Made by a program: the position numbers and the translations under genes. The notes beneath the pieces are model-generated. The model had not been told where the DNA came from. It did no database searches and was given only the letters and a program-made list of their open reading frames with translations. DNA of 64,000 nucleotides from Novosphingobium sp. PhB165 (lineage in GTDB: Bacteria > Pseudomonadota > Alphaproteobacteria > Sphingomonadales > Sphingomonadaceae), in NCBI RefSeq assembly GCF_004341845.1, contig NZ_SLVB01000002.1, forward strand, positions 62,001 through 126,000. Direction: 5' to 3'. Positions 9,285 through 17,845 of the stretch are shown here, piece by piece (the first letter of the stretch is position 1; each line of letters begins with the position of its first letter).

Positions 9285-9791
9285 TCAGCGGGGAATCGCG
9301 GCGCGAATTTCGCGGATGGCCGCCGCCACCAGACCATGCGCCACCGTCACGGAAACCCCGAGGCGTGCGGCGATCTCGCGCAGTTTTGCGCCTTCAAAGC
9401 GATGCATCTCGAAAGCGGTGCGCGTGCGGGGATCGAGCGCATCGAGCACGCGCTGAATGCGGGCGAGTTCGTCGCGCGCGATCAGCATGGCTTCCACCGA
9501 AGCCTGGTCATCCGGGAGTTCCGCAAACCGCCGCTCGTCCGCCTGCGCGACAACGCGGCCTTCGTGGGCAATCCTGCGGCTGCGATCGATCGACAGGTTG
9601 CGGAGCACCCGCCAAAGCAAGTGCGTGGGCTTGGCGACCTCCTGCACGCGCGCGGCCTGATCCAGCCGCAACCATGCTTCCTGCACAAGGTCCTCCGCGC
9701 CGTCCGCATCGCCGCTGACTGCGCCCGCATATCTCACCAACTCGTCCCGGCGCTCGGTAACAATGTCGGTTATGACATCGCGTTGCGGCAT
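9285..9791 (-). CDS. FecI-type ECF RNA polymerase sigma factor
   Basis: 168 residues with both regions of an extracytoplasmic-function sigma factor. Region 2 (about 10-80) contains DGAEDLVQEAWLRL and the promoter-melting stretch HLLWRVLRNLSIDRSRR. Region 4 (about 105-165) contains LDALDPRTRTAFEMHRFEG and the helix-turn-helix KLREIAARLGVSVTVAHGLV. The ATG at 9791 has AGGGAAG upstream and is preferred to the longer frame that begins 22 codons earlier. It should direct transcription of the receptor and PepSY-TonB genes when the siderophore is bound. Control by Fur is expected for the class, but I could not assign a Fur box in 9792-10055. Confidence 0.93.
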   Translation of the reverse strand: MPQRDVITDIVTERRDELVRYAGAVSGDADGAEDLVQEAWLRLDQAARVQEVAKPTHLLWRVLRNLSIDRSRRIAHEGRVVAQADERRFAELPDDQASVEAMLIARDELARIQRVLDALDPRTRTAFEMHRFEGAKLREIAARLGVSVTVAHGLVAAAIREIRAAIPR

Positions 9792-10055
9792 CTGCTTCCC
9801 TTTCAGCCTCAACGACGACCTGCCGAACTTGCGAGTCATTCGCATGTAGCCAAGCATATCCGCAGCGGCAATGCCTTATTTGTGTGCCCATGCTGCTTGC
9901 CGCGAGCGGGCGAGATCGGCACCCTTCCGCTCATTTCGCCACTGTGATGAAGGCAAAGGCCCCTGGATTTCCAGAGGCCTTCGTGTCTCGCCGCCGCGTT
10001 GGGCGTCTTGGGGGACGGAGGGAGGTTCCCGTCGGCGGAAACCTCCCGATGCGCT
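9792..10055 (-). promoter_or_regulatory. promoter region of the iron-signalling operon
   Basis: 264 bases without a credible gene, between the SDR stop and the sigma-factor start, both leftward. It must contain the promoter for the sigma-factor gene and any terminator of the SDR gene. I found no clear intrinsic terminator and no confident Fur box. Confidence 0.4.
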
Positions 10056-10808
10056 TCAGATCTGGACCTGCCCACCGTCGACGAACAGTTCGACCCCGTT
10101 GACGAAGCTTGCCTCGTCGGAGGCGAGGAACAGGACTGCCTTGGCAATTTCCTCCGGCTGGCCGACACGCCCGGCGGGGATCAGTCCGGCAAGGTAGTCC
10201 TTCGTGCCTTCCGCCTGCTCGCCGCCGCCGAACAGTTCATTGAGCCCGGCCGTTTCCGTCACGCCGGGGCTGACGGCATTTACGCGGATGCGGCGGTCCT
10301 TGAGGTCCAAAATCCAGTTGCGGGCAAAGTTGCGGACTGCCGCCTTGGTGGCCGAATATACGCTGAGGGCAGGGGTGCCCGACACGCTGGTCGTCGAGGC
10401 GGTGAGGATGATCGAGCCGCCGTCGCGGATCAGCGGAAGCGCCTTCTGGACAGTGAACAGCACACCCTTCACATTGGTGTCGAAAGTGCGCTGGTAGTGC
10501 TCTTCGGTGATCGCGCCGAGCGGGGCGAACTCACCGCCGCCGGCATTGGCAAAGACCACATCGATCTGGGCATGCTTCTGCTGGACTGCGTCGTAGAGCC
10601 TGTCGATATCGGCAAGCTCGGCCATGTCGCCGCGCACGCCGGTCACGCGGCCACCGATCGCACGGACCGCCGCATCAAGGGCGTCCTGACGCCGCCCGGT
10701 GATGAATACCGAGGCGCCTTCGTCGGCGAATGCCTTGGCAGTTGCGAGCCCGATGCCGCTGGTGCCGCCGGTTACCACTACGACCTTGCCATTGAACTTG
10801 TCCGTCAT
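10056..10808 (-). CDS. SDR-family NAD(P)-dependent oxidoreductase
   Basis: 250-residue classical short-chain dehydrogenase/reductase. It shows the cofactor motif TGGTSGIG (about 12-19), the structural NAG (FANAGGG, about 88), the catalytic Ser of [10 protein letters not shown], and the YxxxK pair in YSATK. The usual PG segment ([11 protein letters not shown]) and a C-terminal VDGGQ are also present. The sequence FITGRR after the second strand suggests a preference for NADPH. Start at 10808 has AAGGAG upstream. It is divergent from a LysR regulator with 113 bases between them, the usual arrangement of a LysR gene and its target. The substrate is unknown; quinone or carbonyl detoxification is typical for such pairs. 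Confidence 0.93.
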   Translation of the reverse strand: MTDKFNGKVVVVTGGTSGIGLATAKAFADEGASVFITGRRQDALDAAVRAIGGRVTGVRGDMAELADIDRLYDAVQQKHAQIDVVFANAGGGEFAPLGAITEEHYQRTFDTNVKGVLFTVQKALPLIRDGGSIILTASTTSVSGTPALSVYSATKAAVRNFARNWILDLKDRRIRVNAVSPGVTETAGLNELFGGGEQAEGTKDYLAGLIPAGRVGQPEEIAKAVLFLASDEASFVNGVELFVDGGQVQI

Positions 10809-10903
10809 TGTCTTTCTCCTTGAAGCTGGCGGCGGGATCGCCGTTGCCCCTTGGAAATGCATCCAGAACGATGATGCGTGTAGACGGCAAATGTGGCACT
10901 TAG

Positions 10904-10921
10904 CGTTCCATTGGAGGAACG
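10904..10921 (+). promoter_or_regulatory. inverted repeat covering the LysR ribosome-binding site
   Basis: Perfect 6-base arms (CGTTCC and GGAACG) flank ATTGGA and end one base before the LysR start codon. The right arm contains part of the GGAGG Shine-Dalgarno. It could be an autoregulatory operator or an RNA hairpin that hides the ribosome site; it may also be chance. Confidence 0.35.
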
Positions 10922-11824
10922 ATGATGAAAATCGATCTCAACGACTATGCCTATTTCGCCGAGGTCGTGACTCATGGTGGCTTCGCGGCCGCCGGGCGCG
11001 CTTTGCGCGAACCCAAATCCAAGCTCAGCCGCCGCATCGCGGGACTGGAAGAGCGTCTGGGCCTGCGCCTTATCGAACGATCGAGCCGGCGCTTTCGCGT
11101 GACCGACACCGGGCAGGCGTTTTACGAGCGATGCCGAACGATTCTGGCCGAAGTGGAACAGGCTGAGACCCTGGTCATGCAGGCCCAGGCCGAACCTCAC
11201 GGGCGGGTGCGCTTCAGTTGCCCGACCGGTCTGGTCGAGCTGGTTTCGGCGTTTCTTCCCTCATTTCTCGTACGATACCCCAAGATCCGCCTTCAGCTTG
11301 TGGCGACCGACCGGGCGGTCGACCTGATCGACGAGCGCATCGACGTGGCCCTGCGCGTGCGGACGGCGCTGACGAGCGACGCGTCCCTGACCATGCGTTC
11401 GCTGGGCACTTCGACGCGCATCCTCGTGGGAAGTCCCCAAATGGCGAGCCGCGTGAAAGAGGTTGCGCAATTGCCCGATCTGCCTTGCCTGAGCACGAGC
11501 GACAGCAGCGACGAGATTCAATGGTTGCTGGAAACCGACGAGGGAGCCTCGCATCATGTCCGCTTTTCCCCTCGGCTCTCATGCGAGGACATGCTGGCGG
11601 TGAGGAATGCCGCGATCGACGGCCTCGGCATTGCGCTTCTTCCCGACCATGTTTGCCGCGAAGCACTCGCCGATGGGAGACTGGTGCATGTGCTGCCGGC
11701 CTGGCGAGGTCAGAAGGGGATCGTGCATCTGGTCTTCACGACACGCCGAGGCCTTCCTCCGGCTGTCAGGGCGTGGATCGACCATCTGGCAACGGGGTTC
11801 CCCATTCCGCCGCCGTCATCGTGA
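10922..11824 (+). CDS. LysR-family transcriptional regulator
   Basis: 300 residues. An N-terminal winged helix-turn-helix (about 5-64) contains [18 protein letters not shown] and [22 protein letters not shown], followed by the linker helix and a periplasmic-binding-protein-like effector domain (about 90-295). The start could be 10922 or the adjacent ATG at 10925; GGAGG precedes both. It probably controls the divergent SDR gene and itself through the 113-base region between them. The effector is not predictable. Its 3' end converges on the isochorismatase-family gene. Confidence 0.93.
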   Translation: MMKIDLNDYAYFAEVVTHGGFAAAGRALREPKSKLSRRIAGLEERLGLRLIERSSRRFRVTDTGQAFYERCRTILAEVEQAETLVMQAQAEPHGRVRFSCPTGLVELVSAFLPSFLVRYPKIRLQLVATDRAVDLIDERIDVALRVRTALTSDASLTMRSLGTSTRILVGSPQMASRVKEVAQLPDLPCLSTSDSSDEIQWLLETDEGASHHVRFSPRLSCEDMLAVRNAAIDGLGIALLPDHVCREALADGRLVHVLPAWRGQKGIVHLVFTTRRGLPPAVRAWIDHLATGFPIPPPSS

Positions 11825-11870
11825 TCGTCATCGTGACCGGACGTTCCGACTATTGCGTCACTCGCCCGAT

Positions 11871-12491
11871 TCAGGCTTTGGAGAGCACGTCGCAGCCAAG
11901 TTCTTCCAGAAAGGCATCATTGCGCATCGGACGGGAGAACATCGGAAAGTTCTTCTCGGTCGCGAGCCGCTGTTCGTCTTCGGAGAGCGTGGCGGTGCAA
12001 TCCGTCAGCGTGACGACGCGGTAGCCGCGCTCGTAGGCGCTGCGCATGGTGGATTCGACGCAGCAATTGGTCAGAAAGCCTGCGATGGCCACATCCGTTA
12101 TTCCGCGCTGGCGCAGGATGAAATCGATGTTGGTGCTGGCGAAACAGTCGAGGCCGCGCTTGCCTTCTATGACGATGTCGCCGGATTGAGGCGCCAGGAC
12201 ATCCACGATCGCCGCGCCCCAGCTTCCCTGCTTGAAGGCCCCGGCAGCTTTCACGCCCGCAAGGATGCCGTACGCGTCGCTGGCGATCTCTGGATAGCCA
12301 TCAGCGAACGAGATCGGCGCATACATCACGCTCACCCCGGCGGCCCGCGCCTGCTCGACCAGTGCCTGCGTGTTGGCGAGCATGTCGGTGCTGTCCATCA
12401 CCGCCTTGACCGCATCATACTGGGCGCCGCCCGGGCTTGTGAAGTCGTTCTGGAATTCGATCAGGACCAGGGCCGTCGTGTCGGGATTCAT
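11871..12491 (-). CDS. isochorismatase-family cysteine hydrolase
   Basis: 206-residue alpha/beta hydrolase of the isochorismatase-like superfamily. The catalytic triad is visible: Asp in LVLIEFQNDFTSPGG (about residue 14), Lys in VIEGKRGLDCF (about 105) and Cys in IAGFLTNCCVESTMRSAYE (about 139). The non-prolyl cis-peptide region typical of the fold precedes the Cys. Members hydrolyse amides, ureas or isochorismate; the substrate here is unknown. It follows paoC by 49 bases on the same strand with GGAGAACG before the ATG, so it may be the fourth gene of that operon. Confidence 0.9.
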   Translation of the reverse strand: MNPDTTALVLIEFQNDFTSPGGAQYDAVKAVMDSTDMLANTQALVEQARAAGVSVMYAPISFADGYPEIASDAYGILAGVKAAGAFKQGSWGAAIVDVLAPQSGDIVIEGKRGLDCFASTNIDFILRQRGITDVAIAGFLTNCCVESTMRSAYERGYRVVTLTDCTATLSEDEQRLATEKNFPMFSRPMRNDAFLEELGCDVLSKA

Positions 12492-12540
12492 GATCGTTCT
12501 CCGGGAAGGGATAATCCAGGTCGTTTTGGGTTCGGCCGCC

Positions 12541-14754
12541 TCAAGTCAGCGTGGGCAATCCGGCGAGGTGTTTGTCGAGCGTGATCGGATAATCGCGCAC
12601 ACGGACCCCGGTGGCATTGTAAACGGCATTGGCGACGGCCGCGCCGACACCCGCCAGACCCAGTTCGCCCACGCCCTTGGCCTTCATCGGCGATACGGTG
12701 GCGTCCGCCTCGTCGATGAAGTGTACTTCCTGATGCGGGATATCGGCATGGACCGGGACTTCGTAGCCGGCGAGGTCGTGGTTCACGAAGAACCCGAAGC
12801 GCTTGTCTACGGCGAGTTCCTCCATCAGCGCGCCGCCCACGCCCATCGTCATCGCGCCGATCATCTGGCTGCGCGCGGTTCGCGGATTGAGGATGCGTCC
12901 GGCAGCGCAGACCGCCAACATGCGGCGTACGCGGATCTCACCGGTAAAGGAATCCACGGCCGCTTCCACGAAGTGGGCGCCGAACGTCGATTGCTGGAAC
13001 TGCTTCGAGAGATTGCCCCATTCGATCCTGCCCTCGGCGACGAGTTCGCCCGCTTGGGCGGCTTCCGCGAGCGTGGCGGAGCGATTGTCCGCACGCACCA
13101 GACCATCCGCGAATTCCGCTCGCTCAGGATCGTATCCCAGCCGCTGCGCCACCGCCTCGCGCAGCTTGACGCAGGCTGCATAGACGCCCGAAGTGGAACT
13201 GTTCGCGCCGAACTGCCCGCCGGAGCCTGACGATACCGGGAACGCGGAATCCCCCAGCCGCACCACGACCCTGTCGATGCCCACGCCCATCATCTCGGCT
13301 GCGGTCTGGGCGATGATCGTGTAGCTGCCGGTGCCGATGTCGGTCATGTCGGTTTCGACCGTGACGATCCCCTGATCGTTCAGTCGGACGCGGGCGGCTG
13401 ACGCGATGTTGATATTGTTGCGAAAAGCGGCCGCCACGCCCATGCCCACGAGCCAGCGGCCCTCTCGCACCTGTGCCGGGGTGGCGAGGCGGCGATGCCA
13501 GCCGAAGTGCTCGGCGCCTTCTTTCAGACAGCGCACGAGGTTCCGCTGGGAGAAGGGGCGCGTCGGTTTCTCTGGATCGACCTGCGTATCGTTGAGCACG
13601 CGGAAGGCGACCGGGTCCATCTTCAGCTTCTCGGCCATTTCGTCGACCGCGATTTCAAGCGCCATCAGGCCCGGCGCCTCACCCGGCGCGCGCATGGCAT
13701 TACCTTCGGGCAGATCGAGTTCGGCCAGCCGCATGGCGGTCATCCGGTTGGCCCCGGCGTAGAGCAGCTTGGTCTGCTGCGTCGCCACTTCGGGGCCTCC
13801 ACCGGGCAGGTCGCCCGACCAGCTTTGGTGGCCGATGGCGACGAGCTTCCCGTCCCGCGTGGCGCCAAGGCGGATGCGCTGGATCGTCGCCGGGCGGTGG
13901 GTGGCGTTGTTCATGATGAAGGGGCGGGGAAGCGCCAGTTTCACAGGCCGGCCAACCGCCTTGGCGCCGAGCGAGGCCATGACGGCGTCTGACCGGAGGA
14001 ACAGCTTACCCCCGAAACCACCGCCGACATAAGGCGACATGATCCGCACTTTTTCGAGCGGCAAGCTTAGCGTTGTGGCGAGATCCTCGCGGTTCCAGGC
14101 GATCATCTGGTTCGAGGTCCAGAGTGAAAGCGCATCGCCTTCCCACCACGCGATCGTCGCGAAAGGCTCCATCATCGCGTGGTTCTGGTCGGGCGTGGTA
14201 TAGGTCTGGTCGATCTGGACAGGCGCTGCCGCGAAGGCCGTTTCGAAATCGCCGGTCGCGGTATCGGCATCCGATCCCGTGAGCGCCTTGGCGTTCGGCT
14301 TTTCTTGCGCCAGATCGAAGCGGCCCTGTCCGCGCGTATAGGCGACATGAACCGCATTGGCGGCGGCACGCGCCTGTTCGAAGCTCTCGGCAACGACGAT
14401 CGCGACGGCCTGATGATAATGCTCGATATCGGGGCCGCCGAGCAAGTTGGCGGTGTTCTTGTCGCCTTTCCCCAATGGGCCGAAGCCCAATGCGCCAAGG
14501 TCTTGCGCAGTCACGATGGCAAGCACGCCGGGCATGTGCTGGGCCGCCGTCCGGTCGATGGAGTCGATCCGGCCTTTGGCTATCGCGGCACCCACCACGT
14601 ATCCATAGACGGGCGCGCCGGGATATTGCTGGTGCTCGTAGGCGTAAGCCGCTGTTCCGGTTGTCTTGAGCGGCCCCTCCACGCGTTCGTGCGGTTGCCC
14701 CACCACCTTCATGCGATCGATGGGGTTGGTGCCTGCGGGGGTGTCGAACTTCAT
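12541..14754 (-). CDS. paoC: periplasmic aldehyde oxidoreductase, molybdenum-binding subunit
   Basis: 737 residues, essentially the length of Escherichia coli PaoC (YagR). Close motif identity is seen from the N-terminus ([20 protein letters not shown]) to the C-terminus ([17 protein letters not shown]). Mo-cofactor binding blocks include [31 protein letters not shown] and [16 protein letters not shown]. The catalytic Glu lies in [10 protein letters not shown] (about residue 696). The subunit holds molybdopterin cytosine dinucleotide and oxidises aromatic aldehydes to acids, so a PaoD/MocA-type maturation system is needed, which is not in this window. It has no signal peptide and is expected to be exported with PaoA. 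Its ATG overlaps the paoB stop (ATGA). Confidence 0.94.
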   Translation of the reverse strand: MKFDTPAGTNPIDRMKVVGQPHERVEGPLKTTGTAAYAYEHQQYPGAPVYGYVVGAAIAKGRIDSIDRTAAQHMPGVLAIVTAQDLGALGFGPLGKGDKNTANLLGGPDIEHYHQAVAIVVAESFEQARAAANAVHVAYTRGQGRFDLAQEKPNAKALTGSDADTATGDFETAFAAAPVQIDQTYTTPDQNHAMMEPFATIAWWEGDALSLWTSNQMIAWNREDLATTLSLPLEKVRIMSPYVGGGFGGKLFLRSDAVMASLGAKAVGRPVKLALPRPFIMNNATHRPATIQRIRLGATRDGKLVAIGHQSWSGDLPGGGPEVATQQTKLLYAGANRMTAMRLAELDLPEGNAMRAPGEAPGLMALEIAVDEMAEKLKMDPVAFRVLNDTQVDPEKPTRPFSQRNLVRCLKEGAEHFGWHRRLATPAQVREGRWLVGMGVAAAFRNNINIASAARVRLNDQGIVTVETDMTDIGTGSYTIIAQTAAEMMGVGIDRVVVRLGDSAFPVSSGSGGQFGANSSTSGVYAACVKLREAVAQRLGYDPERAEFADGLVRADNRSATLAEAAQAGELVAEGRIEWGNLSKQFQQSTFGAHFVEAAVDSFTGEIRVRRMLAVCAAGRILNPRTARSQMIGAMTMGVGGALMEELAVDKRFGFFVNHDLAGYEVPVHADIPHQEVHFIDEADATVSPMKAKGVGELGLAGVGAAVANAVYNATGVRVRDYPITLDKHLAGLPTLT

Positions 14755-15713
14755 GCCCGGTTCTCCGCGCGTGCCTCTGCCATAACGCCCGCCAGCGTGC
14801 GTTCGGCCAGGGGAACCTTGAAGGCATTCTCATGCGTCGGCCGGGCCCCTGCGAAGACTTGCGCGGCAACCGCCGCCGCACCGTCGCGCATGGCGGCTTC
14901 GGCAGCCTCGACCCGCCAGGGCCGGGGCGCCACGCCGCCGAAGGCCGCGCGCCCGCTGCCGTCCGGCTGGATCACCGCCGCTACCGAAACGATGGCGAAG
15001 GCGTAAGAGGCTCGGTCGCGCACTTTGTGGTAAAGATGCCGCCCGCCCAAGGGCCTCGGCAGGGTTACCGCGGTTATCAGTTCGCCGGGCTGGAGCGCCG
15101 TTTCGACATGCGGGGTATCGCCCGGCAGTCGGTGGAACTCGGCAATAGGCATGGTGCGGGTCTTGCCCTGTCCATCCACCGTCTCGACCGAGGCATCGAG
15201 AAGTCGCAGCGCAACTGCCATATCGCCGGGGTTGGTGGCGATGCACGCATCGCTTGTGCCGATAACGCCCAGCAGACGATTTACCCCGCCGATTGCCGCG
15301 CAGCCCGACCCGGGCTTGCGCTTGTTGCAGGCCTGATTGGTGTCGTAGAAATAGGGGCAACGCGTTCGCTGGAGCAGGTTGCCGCCCACGGTCGCTTTGT
15401 TTCGCAGCTGCCCCGAGGCACCCGCGACGATGGCGCGGGTGAGCACGCCATAATCGCGGCGCACGCGCGGATCGGCGGCAAGTGCGGTGTTGGTCACCAG
15501 CGTACCGATACGCAGGCCGCCGCCGTCGGTAGGCTCGATCCGATCGAGGCCGATATCCTGAACGTCGACCAGATGGGTGGGCGTTTCGATCTCAAGCTTC
15601 ATGAGGTCGAGCAGGTTGGTTCCGCCGGCGATGAACCGGGCACCGCGCTTGCCTGCTACCGCCGCCGCAGCGGCCAGCGGCGAGCGGGCGCGTTCGTAGG
15701 TGAACGCCCTCAC
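14751..15713 (-). CDS. paoB: periplasmic aldehyde oxidoreductase, FAD-binding subunit
   Basis: 320-residue FAD subunit of the xanthine dehydrogenase family. The FAD loop is visible as [13 protein letters not shown] (about 27-39), with a second FAD motif around [15 protein letters not shown]. Cysteines in [19 protein letters not shown] and GSGCAAIGG match the extra 4Fe-4S cluster that distinguishes PaoB from other family members. I set the start at the GTG at 15713, which overlaps the paoA stop (GTGA) and begins VRAFTYERA as in relatives. A longer frame upstream would run into paoA. It transfers electrons between the Mo and Fe-S subunits and an external acceptor. Confidence 0.93.
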   Translation of the reverse strand: MRAFTYERARSPLAAAAAVAGKRGARFIAGGTNLLDLMKLEIETPTHLVDVQDIGLDRIEPTDGGGLRIGTLVTNTALAADPRVRRDYGVLTRAIVAGASGQLRNKATVGGNLLQRTRCPYFYDTNQACNKRKPGSGCAAIGGVNRLLGVIGTSDACIATNPGDMAVALRLLDASVETVDGQGKTRTMPIAEFHRLPGDTPHVETALQPGELITAVTLPRPLGGRHLYHKVRDRASYAFAIVSVAAVIQPDGSGRAAFGGVAPRPWRVEAAEAAMRDGAAAVAAQVFAGARPTHENAFKVPLAERTLAGVMAEARAENRA

Positions 15714-16354
15714 GAGGCTGTCCCCGCGACTTCCGCCATGGCTTCGGCGATGTTGGAGTAGGCGCCGCATCGGCAAATATTGCCGCTCATGCGTTCGCGC
15801 ATCTCCATGTTCGTGGCCTTGGCGGCGTGGGTGATGTCGGCCTGGACATGGCTGGGCACGCCCGCCTTGATCTCTTCGAGCACGGCAACGGCGGAGCAGA
15901 TCTGACCCGGCGTGCAATAGCCGCACTGGTAGCCGTCATGCTTGATGAAGGCCGCTTGCATTGGATGCAGGTCGCTCGGGGTGCCCAATCCTTCGATAGT
16001 GGTCACTTTGTCGCCCTCGTGCATGACGGCAAGGGTCAGGCAAGAATTGATCCTGACGCCGTCAACAAGCACCGTGCAGGCACCGCACTGGCCGTGGTCG
16101 CAGCCTTTCTTGGTGCCAGTGAGCTTTAAATGATCGCGCAGCGCATCGAGCAGCGTCGTGCGGGTATCGAGGGTGAGCGAGACCGGCTTGCCATTGACTT
16201 CCATCGACACCGGCATGGTGGGCGGCATGGTCAGCGGCGGGGCCTCGACATTCTGGGAAGCACCCCCGATCGGAACCGCGCTGAGGCCGACACTGGCGGC
16301 GCTTCCCGCAAGAACCACGCGGCGCGATACGGCGAGAGGGGATGGATGGCTCAT
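15710..16354 (-). CDS. paoA: periplasmic aldehyde oxidoreductase, Tat-exported 2Fe-2S subunit
   Basis: 214-residue iron-sulfur subunit. A twin-arginine signal is seen at the N-terminus ([19 protein letters not shown]), which by precedent carries the whole PaoABC complex to the periplasm. The plant-ferredoxin-type 2Fe-2S cluster ligands are in [13 protein letters not shown] and the following INSC. The second cluster ligands are in [12 protein letters not shown] and NICRCGAY. The ATG at 16354 has AAGGACG upstream. First gene of paoA-paoB-paoC-hydrolase; all junctions inside paoABC overlap by four bases. Probable role: detoxification of aldehydes, for example plant aromatic aldehydes. Confidence 0.94.
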   Translation of the reverse strand: MSHPSPLAVSRRVVLAGSAASVGLSAVPIGGASQNVEAPPLTMPPTMPVSMEVNGKPVSLTLDTRTTLLDALRDHLKLTGTKKGCDHGQCGACTVLVDGVRINSCLTLAVMHEGDKVTTIEGLGTPSDLHPMQAAFIKHDGYQCGYCTPGQICSAVAVLEEIKAGVPSHVQADITHAAKATNMEMRERMSGNICRCGAYSNIAEAMAEVAGTAS

Positions 16355-16589
16355 GGACGTCCTTTCGCACAAGGAACTCAAATCGAAGGCAGGCAGTTTC
16401 CGGCGCTACGATAACGATGGGCAGCCGAAAACGGGCATGAACATCGTTCATTGCTCCCTTGAAGGCAGATCATGGATCTTTCGCCAGGCTTGCGCAATGA
16501 CGCGCATCGGTCTTTTCGGAGGCTACGGGTAGGCGCCGGCGCGCGCCGTGTGCGGCAGCTTTTGCGCGATCGCGTCTCAGAGGCTGGTC

Positions 16590-16613
16590 GAAAACGCCCA
16601 AGAGGGCGTTTTC
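16590..16613 (-). terminator. probable terminator hairpin after the 2OG oxygenase
   Basis: Perfect 10-base arms (GAAAACGCCC and GGGCGTTTTC) with a 4-base loop. On the minus strand the descending arm ends in TTTTC, which can serve as the U-rich end. It lies 116 bases past the oxygenase stop. Confidence 0.55.
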
Positions 16614-16623
16614 GGCGCCGCAT

Positions 16624-16655
16624 CGGCCGCCGAAGCTGTCGCTTCGCTGCGGCCG
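16624..16655. repeat. compound inverted repeat
   Basis: Nested stem: outer arms CGGCCGC and GCGGCCG, inner arms CGAAGC and GCTTCG, a TGTC tetraloop, and a two-base bulge. It sits 10 bases from the terminator-like hairpin. It could be a second terminator stem, an RNA element or a palindromic intergenic repeat. Confidence 0.45.
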
Positions 16656-16728
16656 GATTTGCGCGGATCCCATCCTGCATAGGGGGGGGGCGTGGGGGGC
16701 ATGGCCGGCCGCCCCGGTGAAGTGGGCC

Positions 16729-17424
16729 TTACGCCGCCAGCGGCGGTACGAAGTTGATCGCCACGGAAATCCTGGGCCGCTTGCCTTCAAAAATGTTCAC
16801 CGCATGTATCAGCCATGACGGGAACATGAGCAGCGTGCCTGACGAGGGGCGAACCTGATGCTTGAGGCCTGCCAACAAGCAACCCTCTATGCGCATCTTT
16901 ATCGCAGGTGTGAGCATGATCGGCATGGAGCCGCGCGGGTCGAGAAATTCGAGCTCTCCGCCCAAACCTTCGGCGTCATCCATTCCGTCATCGACCCAAT
17001 ATACGGCCGACCAGTAGCAACCGGGATGTGCGTGCCCGATGTTGCCTTGGCCGTGGCGGTTCACGTTCGCCCAAGCATTGAAAGCCCAGTCAAGATTGGC
17101 TTCAAGCAAGCCCTGCTGGGGATGCCATATGGCGGACATCCTGTTGGCGAAAGCCAGGGCGAAGGCAACGAGATCCGCGCCTGCCTCGCCGCTCCAGTCG
17201 AGGAAGTCATCCTGTGATTGCCAGCCGCCCTGATTGCTGTGCCGAACGCCGGGATCGGCTGCTTCCCGCGCCAATATGGCCGTGGTCAGATCGCGGTTGA
17301 GACGCGAAGCATCGGGATGCTCGATGCTGGCCAATGGCGTCGGAAAGATATTGCTGACTTGTATCGCGTCTGAATTGACCAACGAGGCCGTGTCCGAAGC
17401 GCGTTGATGAATTGGCGATCGCAT
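16729..17424 (-). CDS. putative 2OG-Fe(II) oxygenase (TIGR02466-like)
   Basis: 231 residues resembling the small putative 2-oxoglutarate/Fe(II) dioxygenases of the TIGR02466 type. Candidate iron and cosubstrate residues are visible: His in GHAHPGCYWSAVYWVDD (about 131-147), the distal His in MFPSWLIHAVNIFEG (about 200-214), and the 2OG-binding Arg in KRPRISVAINFV. The N-terminal part (VSNIFPTPLASIEHPD) is the usual opening. Relatives hydroxylate proteins or small molecules, but no substrate is known for this group. It is monocistronic, with an apparent terminator downstream and 421 gene-free bases upstream. Confidence 0.85.
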   Translation of the reverse strand: MRSPIHQRASDTASLVNSDAIQVSNIFPTPLASIEHPDASRLNRDLTTAILAREAADPGVRHSNQGGWQSQDDFLDWSGEAGADLVAFALAFANRMSAIWHPQQGLLEANLDWAFNAWANVNRHGQGNIGHAHPGCYWSAVYWVDDGMDDAEGLGGELEFLDPRGSMPIMLTPAIKMRIEGCLLAGLKHQVRPSSGTLLMFPSWLIHAVNIFEGKRPRISVAINFVPPLAA

Positions 17425-17845
17425 GAATTTCCGTTTGTTCTTAAAGAAATGAGGACGGAAACAGACAGGCGCAGCTTGGTCGGTTTTACCACTGGTCGTG
17501 GTCGGTGATTGCCCCTCCGAAAGGGCTTTCGGTCGAGAGTATTCTTTACCGGAGCTGCGGGTGTTTATAGTGCCGTCGTGGCTATCGGCACGGCCACTAC
17601 GACCTCAGCGATGCGCAATGATGTCGCAAATATTGCAGCATTATTGCAGGTATCGGGCGGCATGAAGGATGACGTAAACCAGACGCGACATGGCGTACGC
17701 AGCTGCCCGAGAGGGCCGAGGCGAATTCGGTTCGAAAGCACGTGCCGCCGGTCGGAACGCGAGATTCGGGGCAGCCCCGAAGGCACCGGCGCCACCTGTT
17801 TCCAGCAGCAGCAGGATCGCCTTCGGGACAGGGTCAGAGAGTGAC
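17425..17845. other. gene-free region between Amt and the oxygenase
   Basis: 421 bases. I see the promoter region of the oxygenase, an imperfect stem at 17574-17601 (CGTCGTGGC against GCCACTACG, one mismatch), and a possible Amt terminator stem at 17765-17781. Open frames on both strands look non-coding. No PII (glnK) gene is present. Confidence 0.55.
17765..17781 (-). terminator. possible terminator stem after amt
   Basis: Perfect 8-base arms (TTCGGGGC and GCCCCGAA) around one base lie 65 bases past the amt stop. The one-base loop means the inner pairs must open, and no U-run follows. Confidence 0.3.

Larger units (their letters stand above)
16355..16728. other. gene-free region with two tandem hairpins and a G tract
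   Basis: 374 bases upstream of paoA and downstream of the 2OG oxygenase, both leftward. It holds the paoA promoter region, two strong hairpins at 16590-16613 and 16624-16655, and a G-rich run at about 16682-16699. Short open frames here have no recognisable protein character. Confidence 0.6.

Noticed and set aside
16472..16720. 82-codon frame between paoA and the oxygenase
   Set aside because: Arg-rich and reads straight through both hairpins and the G tract, so it is non-coding in character.
17509..17844. 111-codon frame in the amt-oxygenase gap
   Set aside because: A hydrophobic start turns into an Arg-rich tail, and there is no ribosome site or family resemblance.
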